A stretch of DNA of 64,000 nucleotides from Prauserella salsuginis (GTDB taxonomy: Bacteria > Actinomycetota > Actinomycetes > Mycobacteriales > Pseudonocardiaceae), in the NCBI RefSeq assembly GCF_024648885.1, contig NZ_JANBBF010000014.1:186001-250000 (forward strand). Reading direction: 5' to 3'. The notes under the pieces were generated by a model. That model ran no database searches. It was not told the origin of the DNA and saw nothing but the letters and a program-made list of their open reading frames with translations. The first letter of the stretch is position 1. Each line of letters begins with the position of its first letter. Position numbers and translations under genes: made by a program. Shown here one piece after another: positions 25,329 to 35,478 of the stretch.

Positions 25329-28300
25329 TCACACCGCCGCAGGCTGTTGCGTCATCGACGTCAGGAGGTTGTTGCACCAGTCGATCAGCGCCTCGTCACG
25401 CAGCGGGGGCGCGCCGATCCGGCCGCCCGCGGGCCCTTCGGTCGGCTTCGGCACCGACACCGTGTGCGTCACCGCCTTGTACGCGGCCTTGGGGTAGAGC
25501 CGCTTCAGCCGCACCATCTGCGAATCGCCCAGTGGCAGCGGCGTGAAACGGATCGTGTTGCCCTGCACGGTCACCTCGGTCACGCCCGCCTTGCGGCACG
25601 TTTGCCGGAAGGCCGCCACCGCAAGCAACCTGCGCACCGGCTCCGGCGGCTGGCCGTAGCGGTCCACGAGCTCTTCCAGCACACTGTCCAACTCGGACTG
25701 GTCCGTCGCCGCCGCGATCTTGCGGTAGGCCTCGAGCCGCAACCGCTCACCGGGCACGTAGTCGTGCGGCAGATGCGCATCGACCGGCAGGTCGACCCTG
25801 ACCTCGGCAGGCGCCTCGTCCTCGGCGGACTCGGCACCGGTACTGCGTCGGAACGCGTCGACCGCCTCGCCCACCAGCCGGACGTACAGATCGAAGCCGA
25901 CGCCGGCGATGTGCCCGGACTGCTCGGCACCGAGGATGTTGCCCGCACCCCTGATCTCGAGGTCCTTCATCGCCACCGCCATACCGGCGCCGAGCTCGGT
26001 GTTCTGCGCGATGGTGGCGAGACGGTCGTGGGCCGTCTCGGTGAGCGGTTTCTCCGGCGGATACAGGAAGTAGGCGTAGCCGCGTTCCCTGCCTCGGCCG
26101 ACACGACCGCGGAGCTGGTGCAGCTGAGCCAGACCCATCATGTCGCCCCGCTCGACGATCAGCGTGTTGGCGTTCGAGATGTCCAGACCGGTCTCGACGA
26201 TCGTGGTACAGACCAGCACGTCGAAGTCCCGCTGCCAGAAGCCCTGGATGACCTGTTCCAGCTTGTGTTCTGGCATCTGTCCGTGCGCGGTCACAATCCG
26301 TGCCTCCGGCACGAGTTCACGCAGCCGCGTCGCGGCCTTCTCGATCGACGAGACCCGGTTGTGCACGAAGAACACCTGGCCGTCGCGCAGCAGCTCACGC
26401 CGAATCGCCGCGGCGACCTGTTTGTCGTCGTAGGAACCGACGTAGGTCAGGATCGGATGCCGGTCCTCCGGCGGCGTGAGGATCGTCGACATCTCCCGGA
26501 TGCCTGCCATGCTCATCTCGAGCGTGCGGGGAATCGGGGTCGCCGACATGGTCAGCACGTCGACGTGCGTCCGCAGCGCCTTGATGTGTTCCTTGTGCTC
26601 GACACCGAACCGCTGCTCCTCGTCAACGATCACCAGGCCCAGGTCCTTGTACCGCACACCGCTCTGCAACAGCCGGTGCGTACCGATGACGATGTCGACC
26701 TCCCCGGCGGCGAGGCCCTCGAGGGTCTTGTCCGCCTCGGCGGGCTCGGTGAACCGAGACATGCCACGGATGGTCACCGGGAACGAACCCATCCGCTCGG
26801 TGAAGGTGTTCAGGTGCTGCTGGGCCAGCAGCGTCGTGGGCACCAGCACCACGACCTGTTTGCCGTCCTGTACCGCCTTGAACGCCGCGCGAACCGCGAT
26901 CTCGGTCTTTCCGTAGCCGACGTCACCGCAGATCACCCTGTCCATGGGGACGCTGCGCTCCATGTCGGTCTTGACCTCGTCGATGGCCGCGAGCTGATCG
27001 TTCGTCTCGACGAACGGGAACGCGTCCTCCAGTTCGCCCTGCCACGGGGAATCCTGACCGAACGCGTGGCCGGGCGCGGCCTGCCGCGCGGCGTAGAGCT
27101 GCACCAGTTCGGCCGCGATCTCCTTGACCGCCTTGCGGGCCTTCGCCTTCGTGTTCTTCCAGTCGGAACCGCCGAGCTTGTTGAGCGTGGGCAGTTCCCC
27201 ACCGACGTATCGGGATACCTCGTCGAGCTGATCGCTGGGCACGAACAGCCGGTCGCCCGGGTGCCCCCGCTTGGACGCCGCGTACTCCAGTACGAGGTAC
27301 TCGCGCGTGGCCCCACCGATGGTGCGCTGGACCATCTCGACGAACTTGCCGATGCCGTGCTGGTCGTGCACCACGTAGTCCCCCGCCTTGAGGGCGAGCG
27401 GATCCACCGCGTTGCGGCGCCGAGAGGGCATCTTGGTGTTCAGGTCGCGCCCCGAACGTCCTGCGGTGGCACCACGGCCGGTGATGTCCGATTCGCTCAG
27501 CACGACGAGGGCGCTCTCCGGCGCCACGAACCCATCGGTGATGGCGCCGCAGGTAACCGTGACGACGCCGGGCTTCGGGTGTTCGGCGAGGGACTCGGCG
27601 TAGGTGGCGGGCACCTCACCCGCCGACAACTGCTCGACGGCACGCTGCGCAGTACCCGAGCCCGCGACGACGACCACGGCCGCACCGCCCGCCGCCGTGT
27701 GCGCTCGCAGATCCGTGACGACCTTCTCGAGTTCGCCGTGATAGGCGGGCGCCTGGTCGATCCCGATGTGAACGGCGTCGTCCTCGCTGGTCAGCTGCGA
27801 CAACGTCCACCAAGGGCGGTTCGACCCGGTCGCATGCGTGCGGACCTCGCCGAGCCCCCGGTACGCCGAAGCCCCGAGATCGATGGGAGCGCGCCCGCCG
27901 TCGGCGGCGGACGTCCACGAGGCCTCGAGGAATTCCTGCCCGGTACGTACGAGGTCGGCGGCACGCGCGCGGATCTTCTCGGGATCACAGAGGACGACGT
28001 GCGTGCCCTCCGGCATCGCGTCGGTGAGCAGTTCGAGCTCGCCCTCGCACAAGACCGGGATCAGCGACTCCATGCCCTCCGAAGGGATGCCGTCCGCGAG
28101 CTTGGTGAGGATCTCGGCGAGCTGTGCGTCCGCCGCGTGCTCTTCGGCGAGTTCGGCGGCACGCGCCTTGACATCCGCCGTCAGCAGCAGTTCCCGGCAC
28201 GGCGACGCGACGACCTCGGGGATCTCGCCCGGCAGCGAACGCTGGTCCGAGACCGAGAACGCCCGGATCTCGCTGACCTCGTCACCCCAGAACTCGATGC

Positions 28301-28895
28301 GGTGCGGATGCTCGTCGGTCGGCGCGAAGACATCGAGGATGCCACCGCGGACGGCGAACTCGCCGCGCTTCTCGACCATGTCGACGCGCGTGTAGGCGAG
28401 CTCGACGAGCCGCTCGAGCACGCCTTCGAAATCGAGCTCCTCGCCGACCCGGAGATCGACCGGGGCCAGCGAGCCCAAGCCGGGCGCCATCGGCTGGATG
28501 AGGCTGCGCACCGTCGCCACGACGACGCGCAGACCGCCGTTGCCGGGCTGGGCGAGCCGGTGCAGCACCGCCAATCGTTTGCCGACCGTGTCCGCCCGCG
28601 GCGACAACCGCTCGTGCGGCAGCGTCTCCCACGACGGGAAGTCGGCGACCACGTCCTCGCCCAGCAGGCTCCCGAGCGCCGCGGTGAGCTCGTCGGCTTC
28701 CCTGCCGGTCGCGGTGACCGCCAGCACGGGCTTGTCCGCGCCCGCGTCGGACGCGAGAGCCGACAGCACGAGCTGCCGCGTCGCCGGCGCGCCGTCCAGG
28801 TCGAGAAAGGGTCCGCCCGCGCGCTCGAGAACCGTGCGCAGGGCGGGATCGGGGAGGGTGGCCGACAACAGACCGGCCAACGTCGGCTGGGACAC
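25329..28895 (-). CDS. mfd: transcription-repair coupling factor
   Basis: An 1188-residue ATP-dependent translocase that removes RNA polymerase stalled at DNA damage and recruits UvrA. Order of parts: UvrB-like N-terminal domains (about 1-330), the RNA-polymerase interacting domain with [17 protein letters not shown] (about 500-560), the RecG-like motor with Walker [19 protein letters not shown] and DEEQ box [17 protein letters not shown], the QxxGRxGR motif [19 protein letters not shown], and the C-terminal TRCF domain. The length matches Mfd elsewhere. GTG 28895 has GAGGGAGA upstream. It is transcribed toward the 590-base empty region. Confidence 0.97.
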   Translation of the reverse strand: MSQPTLAGLLSATLPDPALRTVLERAGGPFLDLDGAPATRQLVLSALASDAGADKPVLAVTATGREADELTAALGSLLGEDVVADFPSWETLPHERLSPRADTVGKRLAVLHRLAQPGNGGLRVVVATVRSLIQPMAPGLGSLAPVDLRVGEELDFEGVLERLVELAYTRVDMVEKRGEFAVRGGILDVFAPTDEHPHRIEFWGDEVSEIRAFSVSDQRSLPGEIPEVVASPCRELLLTADVKARAAELAEEHAADAQLAEILTKLADGIPSEGMESLIPVLCEGELELLTDAMPEGTHVVLCDPEKIRARAADLVRTGQEFLEASWTSAADGGRAPIDLGASAYRGLGEVRTHATGSNRPWWTLSQLTSEDDAVHIGIDQAPAYHGELEKVVTDLRAHTAAGGAAVVVVAGSGTAQRAVEQLSAGEVPATYAESLAEHPKPGVVTVTCGAITDGFVAPESALVVLSESDITGRGATAGRSGRDLNTKMPSRRRNAVDPLALKAGDYVVHDQHGIGKFVEMVQRTIGGATREYLVLEYAASKRGHPGDRLFVPSDQLDEVSRYVGGELPTLNKLGGSDWKNTKAKARKAVKEIAAELVQLYAARQAAPGHAFGQDSPWQGELEDAFPFVETNDQLAAIDEVKTDMERSVPMDRVICGDVGYGKTEIAVRAAFKAVQDGKQVVVLVPTTLLAQQHLNTFTERMGSFPVTIRGMSRFTEPAEADKTLEGLAAGEVDIVIGTHRLLQSGVRYKDLGLVIVDEEQRFGVEHKEHIKALRTHVDVLTMSATPIPRTLEMSMAGIREMSTILTPPEDRHPILTYVGSYDDKQVAAAIRRELLRDGQVFFVHNRVSSIEKAATRLRELVPEARIVTAHGQMPEHKLEQVIQGFWQRDFDVLVCTTIVETGLDISNANTLIVERGDMMGLAQLHQLRGRVGRGRERGYAYFLYPPEKPLTETAHDRLATIAQNTELGAGMAVAMKDLEIRGAGNILGAEQSGHIAGVGFDLYVRLVGEAVDAFRRSTGAESAEDEAPAEVRVDLPVDAHLPHDYVPGERLRLEAYRKIAAATDQSELDSVLEELVDRYGQPPEPVRRLLAVAAFRQTCRKAGVTEVTVQGNTIRFTPLPLGDSQMVRLKRLYPKAAYKAVTHTVSVPKPTEGPAGGRIGAPPLRDEALIDWCNNLLTSMTQQPAAV

Positions 28896-28930
28896 GGAGC
28901 GTCTCCCTCGGGTGCGAACACGCGGACACG

Positions 28931-28958
28931 CCTGTGCCCGGCGAAAACCGGGCACAGG
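28931..28958. terminator. hairpin between tetR and mfd
   Basis: An 11-bp perfect stem (CCTGTGCCCGG/CCGGGCACAGG) closes a 6-base loop CGAAAA, 36 bases upstream of the mfd start and about 100 bases downstream of the TetR gene. It is probably the terminator of the tetR transcript. Confidence 0.65.
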
Positions 28959-29031
28959 TACTCGAATCGTCGAACTATGGGGTTCTGGTTCCCAGCCTAC
29001 GTCCCCGTCGACGGTCGCCCACCGACGGCGC

Positions 29032-29054
29032 CCGAGTCGGCGGTGCGGACTCGG
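29032..29054 (-). terminator. hairpin just after tetR
   Basis: A 7-bp stem (CCGAGTC/GACTCGG) with a 9-base loop lies 7 bases beyond the TetR stop codon on the minus strand. Confidence 0.45.
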
Positions 29055-29060
29055 CTCGAC

Positions 29061-29738
29061 TCACTCGGCCACGCGCAGCTTCGGCTTGTGCTCGAGATTC
29101 GACAGACCGTTCCACGCGAGGTTCACCAGATGCGCGACCACCTCGTCCCGCTTCGGCTTGTGCGCATCGAGCCACCACTGCCCGGTGAGCGCGACCATGC
29201 CGACGAGAGCCTGCGCGTACAGCGGCGCGAGCTTTCCGTCGTAGCCGCGTGCCGAGAACTCCTCGCCGAAGATGTCCTCGACCTGGCTGGCGATGTCGTT
29301 GAGCAACGTGGAGAACGTGCCCGTCGAACTCGCGACCGGCGAGTCCCGCACCAGGATCCGGAATCCCTCGTGCGATTCGTCGACGTAGCCGAGCAGGGCG
29401 CTCGCGGCCTGCTCGAGCATCGCCCGCGGGTGGTCGGCATGCAGACTCGACACCATGCGGTCGAGAATCGCCTGCGCCTCGCGGTCCACGACGACCGCGT
29501 AAACGCCTTCCTTACCGCCGAAGTGCTCGTACACCACGGGCTTGGAGACGTTCGCGCGCCGCGCGATCTCCTCGACGGACGTGCCGTCGTAGCCCTTCTC
29601 CGCGAACAGTGCCCGAGCGACGTTCAGCAGCTGTTGCCTGCGCTCGGTGCCCGTCATGCGCACGCGCGCCACCGCGGGGGCGTCCGACGGAGCCCCTGCG
29701 GCGGCCGCGTCTCGCTTAGCGCGCCGTCGACCTGCCAT
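29061..29738 (-). CDS. TetR/AcrR family transcriptional regulator
   Basis: A 225-residue TetR-type repressor. A disordered basic N-terminus of about 25 residues precedes the helix-turn-helix domain: TERRQQLLNVARALFAEKGY, GTSVEEIARRANVSKPVVYE, HFGGKEGVYAVVV (about residues 30-80). The C-terminal ligand domain is helical. It lies 30 bases downstream of the fatty-acid desaturase on the same strand and just before mfd, matching the position of Rv1019 in M. tuberculosis as I recall it. Cotranscription with a desaturase suggests it senses acyl-CoA or membrane fatty acids; a dyad upstream of the desaturase is a candidate target. This is inference. Confidence 0.9.
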   Translation of the reverse strand: MAGRRRAKRDAAAAGAPSDAPAVARVRMTGTERRQQLLNVARALFAEKGYDGTSVEEIARRANVSKPVVYEHFGGKEGVYAVVVDREAQAILDRMVSSLHADHPRAMLEQAASALLGYVDESHEGFRILVRDSPVASSTGTFSTLLNDIASQVEDIFGEEFSARGYDGKLAPLYAQALVGMVALTGQWWLDAHKPKRDEVVAHLVNLAWNGLSNLEHKPKLRVAE

Positions 29739-29768
29739 TTGCCGAACCGTACAGGCACCCGGTCACGC

Positions 29769-30713
29769 TCACGCGGTCGAGAGCTTCTCCAGGCGCTTGG
29801 CCGAGGGCCACCGCACCTTGTGCGCCCAACCGAGCTTCTCGAATACCCAGATCACGCGGGCGGAGATGTCGATCTGTCCGCGCTGCACACCGTGACGGGC
29901 CGACGTCGGGTCGGCGTGGTGCAGGTTGTGCCACGACTCGCCGAACGAGGCGATGGCCAACGGCCAGAAGTTGGCCGAACGGTCACGCGCGCTGAACGGC
30001 CGCTCGCCGAGCATGTGGCAGATCGAGTTCACCGACCAGGTCACGTGGTGCAGCACGCAGACCCGCACCAGGCCCGCCCAGAAGAAGGCCGTCACGAATC
30101 CCCACAGGGACCAGGTGACGAGTCCACCGATGATGCCCGGCAGGACGAACGTGAGCAGCGTCCACAGCCCGAACAGCTTGTCGATCCTGCTGATCGCATT
30201 GTCCTTGAGCAGATCGGGGGCGAAGCGTTCATGGTTGCTCTGATCCCGCTGGAACAGCCAGCCCATGTGGGCGTGCCAGAAGCCCTTCGCGACGGCCACC
30301 GGCGTCGTGCCGAACAGCCACGGCGAGTGCGGATCACCCTCGCGATCGGAGAACGCGTGATGCCTGCGGTGATCCGCAACCCACGTGATCACCGGCCCCT
30401 GCACCGCGCTGCTGCCCGCGATGGCCAGCAGCGCCCTGAGCCACGGCTTCGCCTTGAACGAGCCGTGCGTGAAGTAGCGGTGGAATCCGACGGTGATACC
30501 GAGGCCGGAGAAGGCGTAGAACACGACGAAGAGGCCGACATCGACCCACGAAAGGCCCCAGCCCCATGCGAAGGGGACCGCGGCGATGAGCGCTGCCAGC
30601 GGAGCCAGCACACCGAGATAGACCGCGAACTGAAGGCCGGCCGTGCGCTGGCCGTCCAGGATCGGCTTGCGACCGGCCTTCGGTGTTTCGTCCGCGTCCA
30701 GAGTTGCCGTCAT
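29769..30713 (-). CDS. acyl-CoA / fatty acid desaturase (delta-9 type)
   Basis: A 314-residue integral membrane di-iron desaturase. The three histidine boxes are present: GFHRYFTHGSF (about 76-86), DHRRHHAFSD (about 113-122) and WHNLHHADP (about 261-269). Two pairs of membrane segments alternate with them. These enzymes introduce a double bond into saturated acyl chains using oxygen and an electron-transfer partner. ATG 30713 is chosen with a GAAAG-type site upstream; an in-frame GTG at 30722 is possible. The product would adjust membrane fluidity. The downstream TetR gene probably shares its transcript. Confidence 0.92.
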   Translation of the reverse strand: MTATLDADETPKAGRKPILDGQRTAGLQFAVYLGVLAPLAALIAAVPFAWGWGLSWVDVGLFVVFYAFSGLGITVGFHRYFTHGSFKAKPWLRALLAIAGSSAVQGPVITWVADHRRHHAFSDREGDPHSPWLFGTTPVAVAKGFWHAHMGWLFQRDQSNHERFAPDLLKDNAISRIDKLFGLWTLLTFVLPGIIGGLVTWSLWGFVTAFFWAGLVRVCVLHHVTWSVNSICHMLGERPFSARDRSANFWPLAIASFGESWHNLHHADPTSARHGVQRGQIDISARVIWVFEKLGWAHKVRWPSAKRLEKLSTA

Positions 30714-30790
30714 GCACGTCACTTCTTTCCACGAGGACCGCCGTCACCAGCCCCTTGGGCGAGTCAACGGTGACGGTGGAAGGGTCACCT

Positions 30791-30813
30791 AACCTACGAT
30801 TGCGTAAGTTACG
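30791..30813. promoter_or_regulatory. dyad upstream of desaturase, candidate TetR operator
   Basis: AACCTACGattgCGTAAGTT (30791-30810) is an inverted repeat with one mismatch, overlapping a second perfect dyad CGTAAgTTACG (30803-30813). It lies 78-100 bases before the desaturase start in an otherwise GC-rich stretch. It is the best candidate operator for the regulator encoded downstream. Confidence 0.4.
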
Positions 30814-30909
30814 GTACAGGAGGTTTCCCACCTGAGGGAGAGGCGAAAACACCGGCTTCGGACCTGCGCGCAGCGTGCAACCTGCAGTGGATATCCTGAC
30901 CAGGCGCAA

Positions 30910-30981
30910 TCCGCCGTAGTGTAATTGGCAGCACTTCAGATTTTGGTTCTGACAGTCCAGGTTCGAGCCCTGGCGGCGGAG
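30910..30981 (+). tRNA. tRNA-Gln (anticodon TTG)
   Basis: A standard cloverleaf: acceptor TCCGCCG/CGGCGGA, anticodon stem TCAGA/TCTGA with loop TTTTGGT (anticodon TTG), and T arm CCAGG-TTCGAGC-CCTGG. 72 nt, discriminator G, no encoded CCA. The UUG anticodon reads CAA and CAG. Confidence 0.95.
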
Positions 30982-31010
30982 CAGAGCGGAATCCCGGCAG
31001 CCCAGGGGGT

Positions 31011-32873
31011 GTGTGTCCGCTGGACGGCGAAGAGTCCAAGGTCGCGGCCGAGCCCGGCGCCGCCCCCGGCGGCGCGGCCGCAACATGCGGCACGGGTTCA
31101 GCCGCCGCGGCCGCGAGCACCCGAGTCGCAGCCGACCCCGGTGCGCACGCCGTCGGCACGACGCCGCAGGATCCAGCGGACCCGGCACTCGGCGACAAGT
31201 CCGACGCCTGGCTGCTCGGGCGCGCCCGGGAACTGATCGCCCTCGTCCAGCGCAGCGAGAAGCACGAGCAGCAGGACATCATCACCAGACTGGACGAGCT
31301 GCTCCACGAGACCCAGCGACGCGGCGAACCGCTGCTCGTCGCCCAGATGCTCCGCGCCGCTGCTCTGTCACGGCTCATCAGCGCGAGTGCACAGGACCAC
31401 GCCGCACGGCAACTCGACGAGATGCTCGCGCACACTCGCAGGCACGGCGCCACGCTGCTGCGCGCGGACGCGCACGCCCTGCGTGGCCGCCGTCTCGTGC
31501 TCGCGGGTCACGAGGACGCGGCACTGACGGAGATCGCCAGGGCACTGGCGCTACTCGACGATCCGCCGTCACAGGAACTGGGGCTGGGCAGGCGCGCCTG
31601 GGACCGCCTGCTGTCCACCGCGCTCAACGACTGCTGGATCGTGCTGAACCAGCTGGGCGTCTACGAGGTCGCCGAAGAGGTGATCACGCGGGCCCACCAG
31701 GCCGTCCGCGACAGTGCAGGGCCGCACGAGATCACGATGCTGCTGATGAACCGCGTGAAAATGCTGCTCGGCTGGGGCCTGCGACTCGAACGCATCGGCC
31801 GCAGCGACGAGGCGGGTGAGCGGTTCCGCACGGCCGCTTCGATGGCGATCGCCGTCGAAGCACCGTTCGCCGAGTCCCTGTTCCCCCGCAAGGCCGGAGT
31901 GGCGGCCGTCGACCAGGTCGCGTCGTTGGCGTCCGCGCTGGCACTCGCCGCCCCGAGCGACGCGCACATCGACCGGCTCCGCAGCCTGCGGGCCACGCCG
32001 CTGTACCCGTACGACAACCCGCTGTTGGCGATCGCACTCGCCCGCTGCCTGGAGTCGGTCGGCGAGCACGAAGAGGCGTTCCGGCTGCTCATGGAGGATC
32101 GCCACCACATCCCCGAGGAGTATCCGCAGCCGTCGATGCGGATCGGCCTCATCCACGAGCTCGCCCGATTCGCCGACCGGTACGACCTCGGCGACCCCCG
32201 AGCCCAGCTGGCCGACTACGCGGGAGCGCTTGAAGCGGAACTGTGGTCCATGCGCGAGTCGCAGAGCGCCGCCCTCGACACCCGTCGCGAACACGAGCGG
32301 TTGTCGGCCGCGCACGGTGCGGTCACGCAGCAGGCGTTGCAGGACCCGCTGACCGGTCTGCCCAACCGTCGGGCACTCGACGAACGGCTCCGCGGGTTCG
32401 CGACCTCGGCGTCGAGCGATCCGCTCGCCGTGGCACTGATCGACCTCGACGGCTTCAAGGGAGTCAACGACCAGCGTTCGCACGCCGACGGTGACGACGT
32501 GCTCCGGGTCGTGGCCAGCACGCTCCGGGATTCGCTGCGCGGGGACGACATCGTCGCGCGCTACGGCGGGGACGAGTTCATCACCCTGCTGCCCGGTGCC
32601 ACGTTATCGGCGGCCCACCAGGCGATGAACCGCGCGGTGACGGCGGTCGACGAACTGCCACGGCACCTGTCGCACGGCGTGACCCTGTCGGTCGGGCTGG
32701 TGACCCTCCGAGCCGGCGAACGCGGCGAGGAGGTGCTCTCCCGCGCCGACGCCGCGATGTACCAGGCGAAACGCGGCGGCGGAAACCAGATCGCGTCGTG
32801 TCATGAGGCCGATGACGAGACGGAGACCGCACCAGAGGGCGGCCCCACGTCCGACGCCGGCCAGCGGACGTAG
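31011..32873 (+). CDS. GGDEF-domain protein (probable diguanylate cyclase) with TPR-like sensor
   Basis: A 620-residue protein. After an Ala/Gly-rich disordered start (about 60 residues), residues 65-430 are all helical with TPR-like pairs. A GGDEF domain follows at about 445-600: DPLTGLPNRRALDERLRGF, LIDLDGFKGVNDQ, and the active-site loop RYGGDEFITLLPG with the full GGDEF signature. Such domains make cyclic di-GMP from two GTP. No membrane segment is seen. An in-frame TTA codon (32604-32606) just after the active site makes translation dependent on a UUA-reading tRNA, often a developmental control point in actinobacteria. The GTG start is uncertain; no strong Shine-Dalgarno is visible. Confidence 0.87.
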   Translation: MCPLDGEESKVAAEPGAAPGGAAATCGTGSAAAAASTRVAADPGAHAVGTTPQDPADPALGDKSDAWLLGRARELIALVQRSEKHEQQDIITRLDELLHETQRRGEPLLVAQMLRAAALSRLISASAQDHAARQLDEMLAHTRRHGATLLRADAHALRGRRLVLAGHEDAALTEIARALALLDDPPSQELGLGRRAWDRLLSTALNDCWIVLNQLGVYEVAEEVITRAHQAVRDSAGPHEITMLLMNRVKMLLGWGLRLERIGRSDEAGERFRTAASMAIAVEAPFAESLFPRKAGVAAVDQVASLASALALAAPSDAHIDRLRSLRATPLYPYDNPLLAIALARCLESVGEHEEAFRLLMEDRHHIPEEYPQPSMRIGLIHELARFADRYDLGDPRAQLADYAGALEAELWSMRESQSAALDTRREHERLSAAHGAVTQQALQDPLTGLPNRRALDERLRGFATSASSDPLAVALIDLDGFKGVNDQRSHADGDDVLRVVASTLRDSLRGDDIVARYGGDEFITLLPGATLSAAHQAMNRAVTAVDELPRHLSHGVTLSVGLVTLRAGERGEEVLSRADAAMYQAKRGGGNQIASCHEADDETETAPEGGPTSDAGQRT

Positions 32874-32936
32874 GATCGTTAACCGGCCGAGATTAATCCC
32901 CGGTGAATCCCGTCCCCGGTGAATCCAAGGAGTGCC

Positions 32937-34409
32937 GTGCCCGGGCCCCTGAGCACAGTCATCCTCGCCGCAGGCGAGGGCACCCGCATGCGTTCGGACC
33001 TTCCGAAGGTGCTGCACCCGATCGCGGGGCGCCCCCTCGTCGAACACGCCGTTCGGGCCGTGGCAGGTCTCGGACCCGACGAGCTCGTGGTGGTCGTCGG
33101 GCACGGCCGCGAGCAGGTGAGCGCGCACCTCGACACGGTCTCCGACGCGATCGGCACCGCGGTGAAGACCGCGGTGCAGGAGCAGCAGCGCGGTACCGGT
33201 CATGCGGTGCGCTGCGCCCTCGAGGCACTTCCCGCGGGCGACTCCGGCACGGTTCTGGTCACCTACGGCGACGTGCCGCTGCTCGACACCCCGACGCTGA
33301 CCGACTTCCTCGCCGCCCACGAGCGCGACGGCAACGCCGTCACCGTGCTCACGTCGGTGGTCGACGATCCGTCGGGATACGGCCGCATCGTGCGCGACGC
33401 CGACGGCGACGTCACGGGCATCGTCGAGCACAAGGACGCCGACGAGTCCCAGCGCGCCATCACCGAGATCAACTCCGGGGTGTACGCCTTCGACGCCGCG
33501 GTCCTCTCCGACGGCCTGTCGCGGCTGTCGACCGACAACTCGCAGGGCGAGCTCTACCTGACCGACATCCTCGGCATCGCGCGCGGCGACGGTCGCCGGG
33601 TCGGCGCGCTGCCGGTGGCCGATCCGTGGCTGACGGAGGGTGTCAACGACCGCGTCCAGTTGTCGACGCTCGGCACGGAGCTCAACCGCCGCATCGTCAC
33701 CCGCTGGCAACGCGAGGGCGTCACGGTCGTCGACCCCGCAGCCACGCGCATCGACCTCGATGTCACGCTCTCCCGTGATGTCGTCATCGAGCCCGGGGTG
33801 CAGCTGCGCGGCGCCACGACCGTCGGTACGGGCGCGACCGTGGGGCCGGATTCGACGTTGACGGACGTGCGGGTGGGCGAGCGCGCGAGCGTCGTGCGCA
33901 CCCACGGCAGCGAGTCCGTGATCGGCGACGACGCGTCGGTCGGACCGTTCGCCTATCTGCGCCCCGGCACGAAGCTGGGCGAGGCGGGCAAGATCGGCAC
34001 GTTCGTCGAGACGAAGAAGGCCGACATCGGCACCGGGACGAAGGTGCCGCACCTGACCTACGTCGGTGACGCCACGATCGGCGAGCACAGCAACATCGGC
34101 GCCTCGAGCGTGTTCGTCAACTACGACGGCATCTCCAAACACCACACCACGATCGGTTCGCACGTCCGGACGGGTTCGGACACCATGTTCGTCGCCCCGG
34201 TCACCGTGGGGGACGGCGCCTACAGCGGCGCCGGCACGGTGATCCGTGAGGACGTCCCGCCCGGAGCGCTCGCGGTATCAGGGGCACCGCAGCGCAACAT
34301 CGAAGGCTGGGTGCCGCGGCGCAGGCCGGGTACCCCAGCGGCGGAGGCTGCAGAACAGGCCGTCGCCGACCAGGAGGAAACCGACACCGACGGGGAGTCG
34401 CCAGCATGA
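32937..34409 (+). CDS. glmU: bifunctional GlmU (GlcNAc-1-P uridyltransferase / GlcN-1-P acetyltransferase)
   Basis: A 490-residue enzyme making UDP-N-acetylglucosamine for peptidoglycan. The N-terminal pyrophosphorylase domain starts [20 protein letters not shown] and includes [16 protein letters not shown]. The C-terminal left-handed beta-helix carries hexapeptide repeats and the acetyltransferase segment [20 protein letters not shown], with [20 protein letters not shown]. The last 35 residues are a disordered acidic tail, usual in actinobacteria. GTG 32937 follows AAGGAG closely; an upstream in-frame GTG at 32919 lies inside a direct repeat (CCCGGTGAATCC twice, 32899-32926). The stop overlaps the prs start (ATGA). 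Confidence 0.96.
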   Translation: MPGPLSTVILAAGEGTRMRSDLPKVLHPIAGRPLVEHAVRAVAGLGPDELVVVVGHGREQVSAHLDTVSDAIGTAVKTAVQEQQRGTGHAVRCALEALPAGDSGTVLVTYGDVPLLDTPTLTDFLAAHERDGNAVTVLTSVVDDPSGYGRIVRDADGDVTGIVEHKDADESQRAITEINSGVYAFDAAVLSDGLSRLSTDNSQGELYLTDILGIARGDGRRVGALPVADPWLTEGVNDRVQLSTLGTELNRRIVTRWQREGVTVVDPAATRIDLDVTLSRDVVIEPGVQLRGATTVGTGATVGPDSTLTDVRVGERASVVRTHGSESVIGDDASVGPFAYLRPGTKLGEAGKIGTFVETKKADIGTGTKVPHLTYVGDATIGEHSNIGASSVFVNYDGISKHHTTIGSHVRTGSDTMFVAPVTVGDGAYSGAGTVIREDVPPGALAVSGAPQRNIEGWVPRRRPGTPAAEAAEQAVADQEETDTDGESPA

Positions 34410-35386
34410 GTCCGAAGTCCGGAACACCCAAGAAGAACCTGATGCTCTTCTCGGGGCGTTCACACGTCGAGCTCGCCGAAGAGGTCGCGAAGAACCTCAA
34501 CGTGACGGTCACCCCTCAGACGGTGCACACGTTCGCGAACGGCGAGATCTACGTGCGGTATCAGGAGTCCGTGCGTGGCACCGACGCCTTCGTCATTCAG
34601 AGCTTCTCCCCGCCGATCAACGAGTGGCTGATGGAACAGCTCATCATGATCGACGCGCTCAAGCGGGGCAGCGCCAAGCGGATCACGGCGATCGTGCCGT
34701 TCTACCCGTATTCGCGGCAGGACAAGAAGCACAAGGGCCGTGAGCCGATCTCGGCGCGGCTGGTGGCGGACCTGTTCAAGACTGCGGGCGCCGACCGCAT
34801 CCTGACGGTCGACCTGCACACTGCCCAGATCCAGGGCTTCTTCGACGGCCCGGTCGACCACCTGCACGGGCAGAACGTGCTCGCCGACTACATCAACGAG
34901 CATTACAGCGACCACGACATCACCGTCGTTTCCCCCGACTCCGGCCGGGTACGGCTCGCCGAGAAGTGGGCCCAACAGCTGGGCGACCGGCCGATCGCGT
35001 TCATCCACAAGACGCGTGATCCCGACAAGCCGAACCAGGCGGTGGCGAACCGCGTGGTGGGTGACGTCAAGGGCCGTCTCTGCGTGCTGATCGACGACAT
35101 GATCGACACCGGCGGCACGATCAGCAAGGCCGTGGAGGCGCTGCTCGACCAGGGAGCCTCCGACGTCGTCATCGCCACGACGCACGGCATTCTGTCGGAC
35201 CCGGCGACCGAGCGGCTGGCGAACTCCAAGGCGCGCGAGGTGATCGTCACCAACACGCTGCCGATCCCGGAGGAGAAGCGGTTCCCGACGATGACGGTGC
35301 TGTCGATCGCCCCGCTGCTCGCGCGGGCGATCCAGGAGGTCTTCGAGGACGGCTCGGTGACGAGCCTCTTCGACGGCAGCGCGTGA
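34406..35386 (+). CDS. prs: ribose-phosphate pyrophosphokinase
   Basis: A 326-residue PRPP synthetase making the precursor of nucleotides, histidine, tryptophan and the decaprenyl-phosphoryl arabinose of the wall. Visible motifs are [20 protein letters not shown], the catalytic flexible-loop histidine region, [17 protein letters not shown] and the PRPP-binding loop [18 protein letters not shown]. The length is standard for class I Prs. It is translationally coupled to glmU by ATGA. A strong hairpin about 50 bases after the stop probably ends the glmU-prs transcript. Confidence 0.97.
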   Translation: MSPKSGTPKKNLMLFSGRSHVELAEEVAKNLNVTVTPQTVHTFANGEIYVRYQESVRGTDAFVIQSFSPPINEWLMEQLIMIDALKRGSAKRITAIVPFYPYSRQDKKHKGREPISARLVADLFKTAGADRILTVDLHTAQIQGFFDGPVDHLHGQNVLADYINEHYSDHDITVVSPDSGRVRLAEKWAQQLGDRPIAFIHKTRDPDKPNQAVANRVVGDVKGRLCVLIDDMIDTGGTISKAVEALLDQGASDVVIATTHGILSDPATERLANSKAREVIVTNTLPIPEEKRFPTMTVLSIAPLLARAIQEVFEDGSVTSLFDGSA

Positions 35387-35433
35387 TCCGGAGCTGATCG
35401 CCTGCGGTGTCCGCCGCCGGCGAAACACGTGTC

Positions 35434-35478
35434 GGAAGGACCCCGTGGCGACCTACGGTTCCGCCATGGGGTCCTTCC
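35434..35478 (+). terminator. 17-bp hairpin spanning the start of the next gene
   Basis: GGAAGGACCCCGTGGCG pairs with CGCCATGGGGTCCTTCC (17 positions, one G.U in RNA) around an 11-base loop, 48 bases after the prs stop. Both candidate starts of the following gene (GTG 35445, ATG 35466) and its Shine-Dalgarno lie inside the stem, so it may terminate glmU-prs transcripts and also limit translation of the next gene. Confidence 0.6.

Noticed and set aside
25077-30773. A 1898-codon open frame on the plus strand
   Set aside because: It lies antisense to mfd, the TetR gene and the desaturase, all of which have clear motifs on the minus strand. Long antisense frames are expected in high-GC coding sequence; the composition (His/Arg/Asp-rich) is that of a shadow.
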